A stretch of 64,000 nt of DNA from Owenia fusiformis (GCA_903813345.2 CAIIXF020000003.1:32551151-32615150); one strand, 5' to 3'. Shown: positions 44,101 through 55,706, counted from the first letter of the stretch. The notes: generated by a model from the letters alone, not told the origin. Made by a program: numbers and translations.

Positions 44101-47100
44101 GTGTTACATATGCGCCACCATTTATAGTTCAAGTAGATTTCAAGAAATCCCTCATTCATTTGTTCCTTAGTAGGTATACCTCCGACTCGTAAAGCCAGCT
44201 TTCCCTCAACCAGTTCATCTATGAACATTTTAAACATAAGTCCAATGCCATACAAGGTATTCAAATGACAAAACAATCCACACGTGGTTGTGTATAACCA
44301 TTTAGCAACAAACAATTTTTGTCAATTTTACAATTCTAAAATTGTAAAATGTATGTTTACCATGTAACTGTACTGTAATTGTTTTTTGCAATTGCTTTAA
44401 CATGCTTATTCTTTGAAATAAAAAAAATTATAAAAAAACAAAAAACAAAACAATTTTTGTCAGATAAAGACAATAGATGGCTTGATTGGATTTCTTAAGC
44501 ATAGAATCGGGAAAACTTTTTAAAATGTATCTAAGTCAAAAGGACGATTCTCGGTTTGGAGAACGAAGTTCATCAATCTAAATGAGCATTATCCCTGCTT
44601 CGGACAAATTTGATTTTTTTACATAATATAGATTTGAATGTCTTCTTTTGATTAGTCATAATTTAATTAGGGTAATGTTTCTAGATTTTTCGCAAAAAAA
44701 TATTAGCGCAGTACACTGATGAACCTCTTTCCCCAAATCGAGACTTGTATTTTTTTGAATCGGTCTAATTGAGTGTTATCCCTGCTTCAGACCAATTTGT
44801 TATTTTTACATCTTGTAGATTTAAATGTCCTCTTTTGAATATTCATAATTTAATTTGGGTAATATTTCTATATTTTTCATGAAAAAAATTATTAGCCCAG
44901 AAGACTGTTCTCCAAACCGAGAATCGTCCTTTATGTATCATTTTGACTTTAAAAGAAAGGAAGACGGAAAGTATCGCAACACACTTCGGACAGTCATGTT
45001 GGATTTTGGCTATTTCCTGAGGATTTAAAGAGGTGCATACGTTAGACTCATGCATTACCTCCAGGAAAAGCACTCATAGAGATGGGAAAATAATTTCGAC
45101 TTTGAAACAGGGAAGATGCACACAACTCACCCACATGTCTTTTCTGAAATGTCCTGATTTTCAACCCCTTCCGCCCCTGCTTTTTAAATTTTTGTTGCAT
45201 AAATATGTTGCGTTTTGACACACAGTTAACCCCTTCAAAGGAATAAGTAATTCCTTAAAGGCCTACAATGCTTAATTTAGAAGGAAAAAAGAAAAAAATC
45301 ATTGAAACGTGTTATGTACACACTCAATCAAGTATTATACAAAACTCGATTTGCATTAATATTGTACCGAGACAAAAATAACTCACGTAGAAAACAGCAT
45401 TTGAAGTAAGGGCTCTTTAGTAGTCCATGCACATTTTTGACAAAGTGCATATTTTAAAATGATTCTTGATTTAAAAGATGGCGACACTTCTATAAAAATG
45501 AAAGAATCATGTACTAACAAACAACTTCGCCATCTTTCATTGACATTGGTAAAAACTTGATATATAAAACTTGACAGATCAAAAATATTTTTAATAATTT
45601 ATTGTAAGCTTTGGTGTGGCCCGTTTGAGCTGATTTTGATGTCCAATGAAAGATAAAGTACTTGTCAATCCATTGGAAATACTATGCAGTTCAAAAGTAA
45701 GTCTTTATTCTGCCCGGAAATGTTGAAAATACGCATAGTGAGGCTTTAAAGAGTTTTAAAGATATCCATTATGGGTGACCAAAATCAAGCTGAAAGCAAT
45801 GGATCGCATGAGTTTTTCCTATGGGAAAATAACATAGGGAATATTGTTTTCCACTTTATGTAAAAGGAATTACTTATTCCTCAAAAGGGGTTAACTATTT
45901 CACATTCTGGGTTCTTAAACAGGACATTAATGCTTGTCCAGCGCCTTTTTGAAATTTTTGTTTAGTACTATGAATGTTTTTGACCAATTATTGTTCAAAT
46001 TACCTTTGTTACACTCTACATGACAATCTAAATCTCTGCACGGCATTCTCATCGGTGATACATCCATGGAACAGTCCGTGATCGATGCTTCATTTCCGCT
46101 ACATTTCACGTACCAAATTGCATGACATATTCGTCCCACTGTTATTTTCTCTTCTGTGCTTGGCGTGTACACCACTCCATTTGGCCAACCAAGCTCCCTA
46201 CATATTACTCTATAATAAGAAGCATAAACATTCTGTCTTATCATTTTATACCTATCCCTAAGGGCCACTAAGTGACTTCCTATCCCTTCTTAAAATCGTA
46301 AAACGGAATATGTTCTGGGTAAATGTCCCAACCCTACTATTACACCAAACTAGCTAGTTCTCACTACGTTCCCGAAAACGGGCTTGAACTGTGTACGAAC
46401 ACATTGGATGTACTAAGAACCGTTTGGGGTCTGTTTACAAACTACATGAACGTACTCCAGAACTTTTTCAAAGGTTTCTGTTGTTCGTCACGTTCTGCAA
46501 TCAGAACGAGTAACAACGTACTTGAGACGAGTTGGACGTACTACGAATGGAACCGTTGTACTTCAATCCTACTAGGAACGTATTTAGAAAGAAGTAGAAC
46601 TATGTTATTACCAACGGGTTTAAACTGATTAAGGACGTAATTGGACTGCTTGGATACGTTGTGTAGACGGAATAAAGACTCCGTATGAAAGAGTAAGCAC
46701 AAATAGTTATCATACCACCATACTGGTGGTGACTACTTCTTCAAAACATTGCCGAAACTGGCTTTAAACTGTATGCAAACGAAATGAACGTAGCTGCAAC
46801 TTTCTACTGTCTATTTACGAACTTCACGAACATGCTCGGACGGGAAGGTGATTTGGAATTTTGAACCATTTCAACATTCGACGGCGACCATACCGTTTTA
46901 AAACTGAATTGTGTGACAACGTACTTCAAACAAGATGACCTACTAGACTACAAACGTAATTGCCGTACTTTGACCCTACTAGGTACGATAGTTTCGTGAT
47001 ATGGTTTGGTACGATCGGTTGAAGGACGCCCAATATTTTACGTATGTTTATCAGTTTGTTTAGAATGATGAAATCTACTTCTTTTTATACTAAAACATTG

Positions 47101-50100
47101 TATACTAAAAATGTCAACATTTTGAAATATAAATCGGTTCATAAAGTGACAAGTTACACGACTTTATACAGAAAAGAAAAACAAAATTCAACATAGCCCA
47201 TTGTTGAACTATCACACAACACAATTACGCACAACTCGATGGCATTCAATCATATGACACGATCGGGCACAATCGAATACGCAACCGATAGAACCATGCC
47301 ATTTAAACACAATAAGACACAACCTATAAAACTAAACCAAACTGTGATACGAGTGTACCCAACTAACTTTCTCCTACTTGAGATTACATCAATCACACAA
47401 CACAATCGGACACAACTTGATACCTACTCGAGTTGGCACAACCCTACACACCACCAGCATAAAAAATCCCAACATAACACACCCCATTGTCAAGTTAACA
47501 CAAAACAATTGGAATAACTTGATACCAAACTAACATAACACAACAATGTACAACCCTCAAAACAAGACTGTAAAACTAACACAACACAATCGGGCACAAC
47601 CCAATAACCAACCAACCCAACACTGCAAACAAAACTAATATTACCAATTTTTGAATTAACACAACGCAGTTAGACACAACCAAACACCAAAAATTTCAAT
47701 GGTACTAATTTCATAACTTATAGTAATGTTAAAAGAAAAAATGAAGTCTCATTTAATAGACTCAGAGTAGATCTTTATTTGAAAAGCCAGCTTTTTGCAC
47801 ATAATTTTAACAATGTACCTTCACCAGAATGTGCCTGTGGTCATCGCTCTGAAACACCAAAACACTTTTTTCTACAGTGCCCTCTATACATGAACCCAAG
47901 ATGTCAACTCCTTAGAGATCTCTATATGGCGGATTGCTTAAGTGCATTTTTAGATTGTAATTCTTCTGATAAAATGGACATGCTTTTATTTGGTCACCCT
48001 GATTTTGATCATAATACTAATATTTTAATAATCAAAGCAAGTGTGTCATTTTTGCAATCCACCAAAGACCTTCTGGACCCGTAACCAAACTCTACACATT
48101 AAGCACACAATTTGACCATTTTAAATAAAATAATGAATCTTTCTTTCTAAAGTAAAAATTATGAATGTAACTACATTAAGGTTTTCAGTTTGACAATAAT
48201 GTTACTTGTAACCTTGTCAAACGTTATTATTGTATTATTGTATGTATAGTATATATTTGAAATAAATGATTATTAAAAAAAACCAAAATCATAACACATT
48301 TAAGCAAGAACAGATAAACGACCAACAAAACAACATAATCGACTATCAATATAGCACAACCCTAATCGGGCTCAACCCAATTAAAAAAATCTACCGTCAC
48401 ATCTACCGTTTTTGAAAAAGATGATCCACTTTTTAAAAAAACTTCCGTTCAAACTACCGTTTTATTAAGAGTCTACTGCATTACAGTCTTTCAAAATATA
48501 CCGCAAAAACTACCGCATTTTTATGCGAAATATATCGAAAAATCTGTCTGACAGGGGTGAGCTAAATATGACCTCTGACCTGTAACGCAGGGAACACGCT
48601 GAAAATAGACATCTTTAGATACAGATTCATGGCCTGAGCTTAGGTGACGCGATGTGAACAAAGTAAAAAAGTAAAAAGACCGACCTTGCAATTTCATCTG
48701 TATCTATGCTATCTTTAGGAAAAGGTCCCCATCTCCCGTTGTGAAAGATCTCAACGACCCCTCTCATACGCAATTCAGCATCGGTTTCATCATTATTAGT
48801 CACGAGCCTTACTGGTGGAATCGGTACTTCTGTGTCTTCGTGTTGTTCTAAAAATGAAATAGCTAAAGTAATAACTTTTAAACATTTATTCATAAATATT
48901 TTGTGCATTTACAGAATTTTTATCTTGATGTTGTTCAATAAGTATTTGGAAATCGTCTTGCTTTTGCAGACCACTAATGGGATAGTGCCGTCATAATTGT
49001 GAGGATATTTATGATCGTTTTTATCGTCGTAGCTATATTGGCGACACACTTGTCTTACCAATCAGATTTTCATCTTTTACAGTGTGGTCCAAAAAGTGAA
49101 CAATTGCAACAAGCTATACCTCAGTTATTACCCGCATTTAATAGGCTAAAAATCCCACTTCTCAGAGCGGGTCTTAAGTTTTTGTGGGAACCATGAATGT
49201 CACTCAGTCTATCTTGCAGAATTTACATGGCATCAACAAACATGCCGATTTAAGGATGATAAGTAAAACTGTATAAAATATTTTTCATATGTTTGAAAAG
49301 AATTTAGTTAAGCCCAAGACTCGATGCATTGTGGGTGATTCATTCCACTCAGGCGTTGTTTCCTAAACTTTTCATTCCCGCTGAGCGGTCATACAAATAT
49401 TTCAAAACAACACCTACAAGAGGAATGCATGACATCAGATTTCAAAATCTGGTCATGTTTTGGGCTTTATTTGTTAATGCCCAACTTGCATTAATTAATA
49501 ATTACTATTATGTAAACAATTATGCTGTTATGAAACATTACGTAACGTAATTGTGATTACGCACTTGTGCAAATAAACTTATGGCAAGCAAATATTTGCA
49601 ATTCAACCAGCAAGCAGCGAACACAAAGAAACAAAGGATCATAAATTCTTTATTAAAATGACCAGAACATAACAATCGAAAGAAGTTGGTGCCAATTCAG
49701 TCTTCCAATTTCTGTATGTTTTTTTCTAATTAATATGTTGTTAATTATGTTCCAAAGTGCCGTGTTTCCTGTTTAAGTCATTCAATCATTAAAGTTCTGT
49801 ATCAATATAAAATAAAATAAATAATTCTTAAAAATATGATATCAGTTGAACACTCTTCAGAGGCATTGCTCCTATACTATTAATTGCCTATAATGTCACT
49901 GGCACTAGGCAGCAGTACTATACTTGTATATTGTTCAATAATGTATTTATTTATTTATTTATTTTATTAAAGTGTCACTTGTATCATATCATACAAACAG
50001 CCCTATCTGGGCTTATGCGACACATTTGAACATTTTAAAATAGCTAGTTATTGTTTAAAAATAAAGTCTTTCCTGATCTGCATTATGTCAATTAAATACT

Positions 50101-53100
50101 GACCAAACATCTTAGTGTATCTTTTACTTTTAAAAATGTCACTTAAAGTCAGACTCTCTATTTCCAATTTTTCAAAGAACTCATTTCTTTTTTTTCTATA
50201 TGCACTACAATCAAAAATAAAATGCTTTTCATCTTCGATTTCACCCGACTTACAAATGTTACAAAAACGCTCATTCACATTGCTATTTACAAATCTGCCA
50301 GTTTCAATATGCAAAGGTAGAATTCCATACCGAAACTGTGAAATCAGTGATCTAGTGCCTCTTGGCAAGTCACATAAAATGAATTGATCTGGTTTAAAGT
50401 CTGTTTTAAAAGTATATATGTACGTAATTTAAGTTGTTCAAGAATTTCCTGATACCATTTTTCTTTTTGTTATGGGATTCAAAATCGTTGATGATAGATC
50501 GAAGAGTATAAATCGTTTTCGGTGCAAATATTAATTATGAATTACTCTAGCAAACATTTCCTAATACCAAGTGAACAACCTGCATTAAAGGTGCAAAAAT
50601 TAGTGCACAGGGGCCATTCAACTATCATGGACCAGTGTCAAAATATATTTAGTTTGAATATTTCATCAACACTTACATTTTTATAATCTACAAAGAAACC
50701 CCCAGGATGAACATTATTTCAGCTTATATTCCTCTTAAAACGTGATGGACCCTAAAAATCTATAAGTGGGACTTCCTTTATAGAAGCTTGGACTGAATTC
50801 ACACTTCTTAATACTGAAATTGATAGCTTATCCATACATTTTAAGAAATGTCAGAGAACATCTTTAGCCAAATATTGCCCTGATAACTCAGAAGAAGTAA
50901 AATCTTTCGAATTTTTCTCTCTACAGGCCTTGTTGCCCCTTTAATTTGTGTCATCTTACGAGTGGACATATATCCTTATGGTAGATTATAAAACGAGGCC
51001 TTATATTACATAACAAACTCACAAATCCCCTTAAACCCCTCAAATCTAAACTGACATCTTCTCACTTGGAAACACTTTTTAAGTCCTACATTCTCCCACA
51101 CTTTGACAATGGATCACTTCTTTTTGACTCATCTTCCAAGTATTTACTTGGATATCTAAATAGTGCCTACTATCAATGTGCTCTTATCTGTTCAGGTTGT
51201 CTACCAGGAACCAGCACAACTAAAGTTCTTAACATATTAAATTGGCCAAGCCTAGAAACTAGACGAAAACTCCAAATTAACAACTTCATGTTCAACGTTA
51301 GTAAAGGTACATCTCCACCATACATAAACGATATTTTTGATAAGTTTCGATGTGATACTCAAAGAGAACTACGACATACTCGCCACTATAGGCTACCCAA
51401 CCACGCCACTTCCAAATACCTGAACTCCTGCATACCAAATGCAATATCCCATTGGCTATCTGTACCAAAGAATATTCAAACAAGTAAAACCCTCATCGCC
51501 TTTAAGAACAACAATCGCAAGCACCTTCTCAACCTTGACATAAACATAATCCCTACCTCAAGCTAAATATTTCTAGAAATGAAGAAACACTTATAAATAG
51601 GTTAAGGGTAGACCTGCTCTTCAGGGCTCAACTCTTTGCCCACAATTACACCTTCATCAGTTCTCCTAACTGTTCTTGTGGTCTACCCGAAACTCCAAAA
51701 CACTTCTTTTTTCACTGCCCTCTGAATGAAAATGCAAGAACCAGCTTTTTCAATACTCTCTATACTGAAACTCCTTTGATCCTCACTAACCAATCTACAC
51801 TTTTAGAATACCTAGCCTTTGGCAATCGTAATTTTAGCAAGGATGAAAACACAAAAATCTTTACTCTGACTTCTGCCTTTATTAAGAGATGGCTTACCCC
51901 ATATTGAACAAGACTATTCTAGAACCTATTGCACCCTGCCTTGTCTTGCAAATATAAATTACTTTGTCCCTCTGCCCTGTATTTTCCCCAGTCCCAGCCC
52001 AGCTCAGACCCCCCCCCTTCCACCCCTCTTCAACTTTATCCCCGCTAGGCTAGAGTGCTTATAATGCCAAAATGGTGATTAGCACTTGAATATGCTCTCT
52101 TGTATTTACTATATTACCCCATGTACATCTATTTTACATAAATGAATAAAAAAAATATACAGGGTGGTCCAAAAAAAAGTGAACCCCTGCAACTGGCCAT
52201 ATTTCCCTTATTACTTGCAGGAATTATTCTTTATTTTCACATGTTGTAGAGCAAGGTCTAAAATTTATGTTGGTACCATACATTTTTCTTAGTCTTGAAA
52301 TTTGCAGAGATTATAAGCCCTAACCAAATATGACTGAAAATGGACAAATTGTGATTTTCAGTATCCGCGATTCTTCAACCCTTTAACACCTTTCCCCTGA
52401 GAAATTTTTAAGCTGCAGTCTTAAAGAACTAATATTTTCTGACTTTGTTCAATTTTAAATCTTGCACACTATGGCTTAAAACTAGCATCCTACATTTGTT
52501 AGTTGCAAAGTTATTGTGATCCAAAGAGATGTGCTAAGCTTCCACAGACGAAAACATTTTCCAGTGAAATCATGAATATACCCCTATATGATCTTGAAAT
52601 GTCAATATTTTCATAAATCATGGACCAATTCTAATGATATATGGCTCAAAACATTGAACATTTAATTTTCTTTTGATTTTTTAAAGATATTTAATGAAGG
52701 GGTTATCAGATTCCTGGTCACAGGGGGCAACTTCCTTTCCATAAGAGGCCCCCTTCTAACTGTTGGTGTAGGTAACATACCCCTGAACTGTTGAACAGTT
52801 AAAATGCTTCAAAATGATCAATGAAAGTGTGAAATGTGTTTTCTGCTTGAATAGTGTTCCTTTTGTCATATGGTAGGGTTTTAAACTTGTATCTCTAACT
52901 GAAAGCTGTTAAAGATCATCCAATGTGTTTCAACAATTTCCGTGAATCACATTTGTAAAATTTTGTACAATGTCTAATTTCCAGGCATGTTTGTTAAACG
53001 CTTGTAATTTTTTCAAAATTTAAGACTGAGAATAAATTATGGCACCAACCAAAATTTTAGACCTTTCTCTACAACATGTGATAATATGAGCAAATTCATG

Positions 53101-54815
53101 CATGTATTAAGAAAATTATAGCCTGTTGCAGGGGTTCACTTTTTTTTTGGACCACCCTGTATATATATCACATAAGAAACTTTTGATTTACCGTTTTGAC
53201 AGATGATAGAGATGTAGCGACTAAATGTGTAGAGGCACATGTTTTTGTAAATGAAAGTGTCGACTTGTGTACACTCGCTTACGTGGCGAAAGTCAGTGTT
53301 TGAACATGTACGTGGCACCCTGGGGCCTATGTACGGAGGCAGGGGACTATGCGAAAAGTAATTAAGTCGAAGAAATCCATCGTCGTACCCAAGTGAATGG
53401 CAGGCTACTGGAAATAGAAATTTAATAACATGCACTATTCTTCATCAATACATTGACACTGATGAATCACATGAGAGAATCACTGCCTGGTGCATTTTCG
53501 ATTTTGGCGACTGCAGACTACATCCTGAAATGCGCATGCGTACCACAAACCATATTCGTTAGACCGACTTATTAGTTAGCTAAAAAGCCCAAGTGGTTAT
53601 TAGGAAGTCTGGCTTCAAGCTGAAAAGTAGAGGTCTTGGGTTCAAACCCAGGTCACAGCACTTCTTGTGATTTGTCTTTGACCTATGACTGCTGACCTAT
53701 ACCGGCGATTACTAGAGTGCTGCTAACTCTATAAAAGGCTGGCGCTGGCTAGAATTGTCTATGGTTCTAGCCAGGATAAAGATACCAGTTCTTCAACTCG
53801 ACAATGGGAAGAACTGCTCTACCTAAGTGACTAATATGTCATGATATTTATGACATCTTAAGAGTCGATAAAAGATATAATAAAAAAAAAACTAATAACT
53901 AATATAGGCTCTAATAATTATCCCTCAGGCCCTAAAAGTTTCAAGAATGTCATAATGGCTAAATAGAGAGCCTTAGTTGTTCCCTCGAAGAGCCTAGTTG
54001 TTCCCTGAAAGTTCCAAGTCGTTATCTAACATTGTATTGGTGACAAAGTGCATACTGTTGGAATCTTATTACCCCCTTGTACAATTAAGTGTAACTCCAA
54101 CTCTATTCATAATTCACATCGCTTAAAAATTGCAAGTGCCACATTATTGACCTTTGTTATTAGAATTATCTGATATCTATTAAATTTCTTTTTCTTAAAT
54201 ATATAAGAGAGATGTGATATTTTAATTAATGAAGATGTGCTGTGGTACATCTTTGAATAAATCAAAATGCTAGGGTTATAACTGGATCACTTCTATACAA
54301 TTATGAAGGCCCAGGAATCAAAATATTTATCAATATTTAATCTAACATAGAAAATATTATCAGTAACTAATTTGGTTTGCAAAAATATTTTTTTAAATCT
54401 TTAGTTCCGATATCTATATTAACATACTGCCAGGGTCTTTGATATGGAAGGTTTTGTATTTTCACACTATCCCAAACATGTATTATGACATATGTCTCAC
54501 GATAGTTTCAGATCACGATTTTTACACAAAGCAACTCTTAATACAAAAACAGATATTTGGGCATTTGGATAGTGACAAAAATGTTTTAGAACATTTATCT
54601 AGCGTTTTACCTTTAGATATTCCCCTAAAGTCTGTCGTCCACTTCAGAACGTTATCACAGGCAGAGAACCAGGTTGAGTTGTGATAAACTTCAAGGGCTC
54701 CAGCATAGTCTCCAGGTCCATTCACGAGCCGAAGATCCCAATCTTTTCCTGTTGCTTTTCCTTTGGTGTCTTGTACAATAGCTGTATGAGCTATCAAAAT
54801 GAAAAACGCATTCAT
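39851..54815 (-). CDS. Gene B: paralog of gene A (SRCR x3 - somatomedin B - Cys-rich ectodomain, probable GPI tail)
   Basis: Exons on the - strand: B1 54815-54611, B2 53407-53192, B3 48847-48685, B4 46209-46004, B5 44218-44076, B6 43828-43612, B7 42560-42439, B8 41194-39851. Total 2616 nt, 871 aa, every junction in phase with the matching gene A junction; B2 and B5 have exactly the lengths of A2 and A5. Signal peptide MNAFFILIAHTAIVQDTKG, then SRCR1 starting [21 protein letters not shown]2 again has WGPF instead of WGTVC. SRCR3 is IACKNLGYSHG... . Introns are much larger than in A and hold LINE, mariner, SINE and MITE insertions. Exons have no internal stops or frameshifts, so the gene looks functional. 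It lies about 11 kb beyond the MARCHF6 stop, not nested. Confidence 0.88.
41600..41790. repeat. Cluster of GGTACCGT / ACGGTACC palindromic words
   Basis: About 190 bp in the intron between B7 and B8 with a dense series of the hexamer GGTACC or its one-base variants (CGGTACCGTACGGTAC at 41603-41618, CGGTACCGTTCGGTACC at 41701, ACGGTACCGAACAGTACC at 41725, ACGGTACCATACGGTAC at 41751). The words read the same on both strands, so the region could form many small hairpins. Confidence 0.85.
41865..42320 (+). repeat. Direct tandem duplication of ~225 bp in intron B7
   Basis: 41868-42085 and about 42100-42320 share AAGTTCGAAACTACTTGC, ATCTAAAAAAAGAAACTTGA, GGATAGACCAAGTAAATACA, TACGATTTTATAGCAT and CACCGTGATGTCATTTAG. 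The second copy has a small insertion near its start. Each copy carries a pyrimidine tract plus TCCRCAG; neither opens a conserved reading frame. Confidence 0.8.
42647..42800 (-). pseudogene. Two broken pseudo-copies of gene B exon B7
   Basis: Exon B7 on the + strand includes GACTTTGTCCCATTGACTTG (42528-42547). Downstream on + (upstream in transcription), 42650-42692 shows GGGTGACAGTGAGTCAGGTA then CGACTTTGTCCCATTGCC. 42722-42800 shows GTTTTCACATCCTGCGGAGG and TTGTCCCATTGACTTGTGAG then GTTCCCAAC. Both are partial and diverged, and the second lacks the proper acceptor. They lie 90-240 bp upstream of the real exon. Confidence 0.8.
43181..43440 (+). repeat. 84-bp minisatellite, three copies
   Basis: Copies start at 43181, 43265 and 43349 (GTTTTAAGGAACTTGAAGGA ... 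GACTCATGATTAGGTGACCT). Located in the intron between B6 and B7 of gene B. No exon-edge similarity noticed. Confidence 0.9.
44538..44933. mobile_element. ~396-bp MITE with 25-bp TIRs and internal duplication
   Basis: Termini AAAGGACGATTCTCGGTTTG then GAGAA (left) and the exact inverse ending at about 44932. The two halves are also direct repeats of each other (TTATCCCTGCTTC, ATAATTTAATT.GGGTAAT, TTTTTC). No clear target duplication. It lies in the intron between B4 and B5. Confidence 0.7.
44945..45895. mobile_element. Diverged copy of the CAAAGGAGGA-terminus element (family of 58819-59357)
   Basis: Left part GACGGAAAGTATCGCAACAC and CAACCCCTTCCGCCCCTGC, then GGAATAAGTAATTCCTT (45239-45257). 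Right part AAGCAATGGATCGCATGAGT, AAAGGAATTACTTATTCCTC and GGGGTTAAC (45798-45893). All have counterparts, partly inverted, in 58819-59357. An unrelated ~500-bp segment (45260-45770) lies between the two halves. Confidence 0.6.
46290..47730. repeat. Degenerate simple-sequence region: GAACGTA-rich, then CACAAC-rich
   Basis: 46320-47040 holds loosely repeated words (GAACGTACT, ACGGGCTTGAACTGTGTACG, CTAGGAACG). 47160-47700 holds many CACAACACAATCGGGCACAA and CACAACCCAATAA words. Open frames such as 47239-47517 reflect C/A-rich composition. The CACAAC repeat resumes after a LINE fragment (48290-48395). No gene seen. Confidence 0.6.
47740..48285 (+). mobile_element. 3' fragment of a non-LTR retrotransposon (LINE), C-terminal Cys/His motif
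   Basis: In frame: a segment like VSFNRLRVDLYLKSQLFAHN, then CACGHRSETPKHFFLQCPLY, matching the CxC..H(x)4C zinc-knuckle-like end of LINE reverse transcriptases. The frame stops at 48084 (ending KDLLDP) and is followed by an A-rich tail near 48260-48285. Strongly 5'-truncated. It is inserted inside the CACAAC simple repeat, in an intron of gene B and antisense to it. Confidence 0.75.
48990..49910. other. Gene B intron segment, nothing recognised
   Basis: Between exon B3 and the first LINE fragment. Short open frames occur, but none has family motifs. A possible mariner-like word (AGTGTGGTCCAAAAAGTGAA) is at 49080-49100. Nothing else stands out. Confidence 0.5.
49925..50470 (-). mobile_element. 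LINE 3' fragment, minus strand, with (AAAT)n tail and one frameshift
   Basis: Reading on -, a segment LRTYILLK (near 50415-50440) continues after a frameshift as TDFKPDQFILCDLPRGTRSL then ISQFRYGILPLHIETGRF, ...CNICKSGEIEDEKHFIFDCS and YRKKRNEFFEKL. The CxxC..EDExHFxxxC pattern is the usual C-terminal motif of a second LINE family. The 3' end is an (AAAT)n microsatellite (+ strand TATTTATTTATTTATTTATT at 49943-49962). Confidence 0.8.
50610..50945 (+). repeat. Partial third copy of the 32.4-kb repeat family
   Basis: Parallel words with 32450-32815: ATTATTTC(A/G)GCT(T/G)ATATTCCTCTT, GACTGAATT, GCTTATCCATACATTT, CCAAATATTGCCCT(G/T)ATA and TTGCCCCTTTAA. The TIR ends of the family are missing here. 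Inserted in the long intron between B2 and B3. Confidence 0.7.
50980..51910 (+). mobile_element. 5'-truncated LINE: reverse-transcriptase C-terminal region, one frameshift
   Basis: Segment 1 runs to 51566 (ETLFKSYILPHFDNGSLLFD ... LRHTRHYRLPN), the post-RT region of Jockey/CR1-type LINEs. Segment 2 is in another frame from about 51571 (NRLRVDLLFRAQLFAHNYTF, CSCGLPETPKHFFFHCPLN) and stops at 51905-51907 after RWLTPY. The end is close to that at 47740-48084, so the two belong to one family. Antisense to gene B, in its largest intron. Confidence 0.82.
52160..53159. mobile_element. 1000-bp Tc1/mariner-like non-autonomous element with TA target site
   Basis: Termini CAGGGTGGTCCAAAAAAAAG then TGAACCCCTGCAAC (52160-) and the inverse ending at 53159, flanked by TA on both sides (52158-52159 and 53160-53161). 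Similarity of the arms extends loosely to about 120 bp (TTGGTACCATA/TATGGCACCAA, CTCTACAACATGTGA). No transposase frame. Located just downstream of exon B2 in the intron B2-B3. Confidence 0.88.
53575..53892 (+). mobile_element. Probable tRNA-derived SINE
   Basis: A Pol III A-box-like segment (GCCCAAGTGGTTATTAGG, 53587-53604) is followed by a good B box GGGTTCAAACCC (53638-53649) at tRNA spacing. A ~200-bp unrelated body and an A-rich tail (AAGATATAATAAAAAAAAAC, about 53873-53892) follow. Located in gene B intron 1. No clear target-site duplication was found. Confidence 0.6.
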
Positions 54816-55600
54816 TATGAAGTCTGGCTATGTCATATCTGAATTCTCATATCCCAGATGCAGAGTGGATTCAGTGTGTTAAGATGACATTTATATTGAG
54901 ATTTCTATGCGCATGCGCAATTGTACATGTTTGATTTGATGAATACAGTATTAAGACTAGAATTAAAACAACGTGCGCGTTGCTGGAATGACGTGCATTG
55001 TAAATCAAGATGTCAAAACACATAGATGAGATTTTTCGGTCAAGTTATTAAAATGTAGAAAATGGAAATGGTGACGTAGAAATTGCCAGACTGGCTTCGT
55101 ATTTAAACTACTCTTAGTATAGAAAGACAATGGCAAAATGGAGACATTTCATTCAGGGTTCAGGAACAAGGGTTCATTTCAATGTTTTAGTTTCTTCAAT
55201 AAAACCTAAAAATGAGGAATCAAAAGACCACTGTGCTGTAATTGTTGGAAAATATATTCATATTGTTTACGATGTCATTTAGATTTCAGAGTAATTAGTT
55301 TTATTATGTACAATAAACCCAACACCTCTTGTAATTTGAGGACTATATCAGCCATGCTATTTTTTCGAAAATAACATGGCAAAGTATCAAGATATATAAA
55401 TAAAATAAATATAAAAGGCCACATATTTTATTTCAGTGAAACCTAGGCCAAACCACAAGAAATCATAGATATACACATATCACTCGCGTATATTATGAAT
55501 ATGTTGTTCCAATTGTTCCAATTATGGGGACTTTTGATTCTGTAACGGCCCGTGGACAAGCTCGTCCGGGGAGCTGTAATGTTACAAGCAAGATACATGT
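54816..55600. other. Upstream region of gene B; no gene recognised
   Basis: Likely contains the gene B 5' UTR and promoter (- strand). No clear TATA element can be fixed. Sequence AACGGCCCGTGGACAAGCTC at 55542-55561 may be part of a SINE body associated with the tRNA-like unit that follows. Confidence 0.5.
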
Positions 55601-55629
55601 ACAGACATGAAAGGGAATGTGGTATATTC

Positions 55630-55706
55630 AATGCACCGTGCGGGAATCGAACCCAGGATCCTCCGCTCACAAGACTGACGCTCTATCACTTTAGCTAAAG
55701 GGACTA
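55630..55706 (-). pseudogene. tRNA-Thr(UGU)-like pseudogene or SINE head
   Basis: On the - strand, an A box (TAGCTAAAGTGATAGAGC), an anticodon loop CTTGTGA (anticodon TGT) and a perfect B box GGTTCGATTCC fit a tRNA cloverleaf. Each helix has mispairs: acceptor 5 of 7, anticodon stem 4 of 5, T stem 4 of 5 counting wobbles. The sequence continues without an obvious terminator into unrelated sequence, so a tRNA-derived SINE or tRNA pseudogene is likelier than a working tRNA. Confidence 0.65.

Noticed and set aside
47239-47517. 92-codon + frame rich in Thr/His/Asn
   Set aside because: Falls in a CACAAC simple repeat; composition explains the openness.
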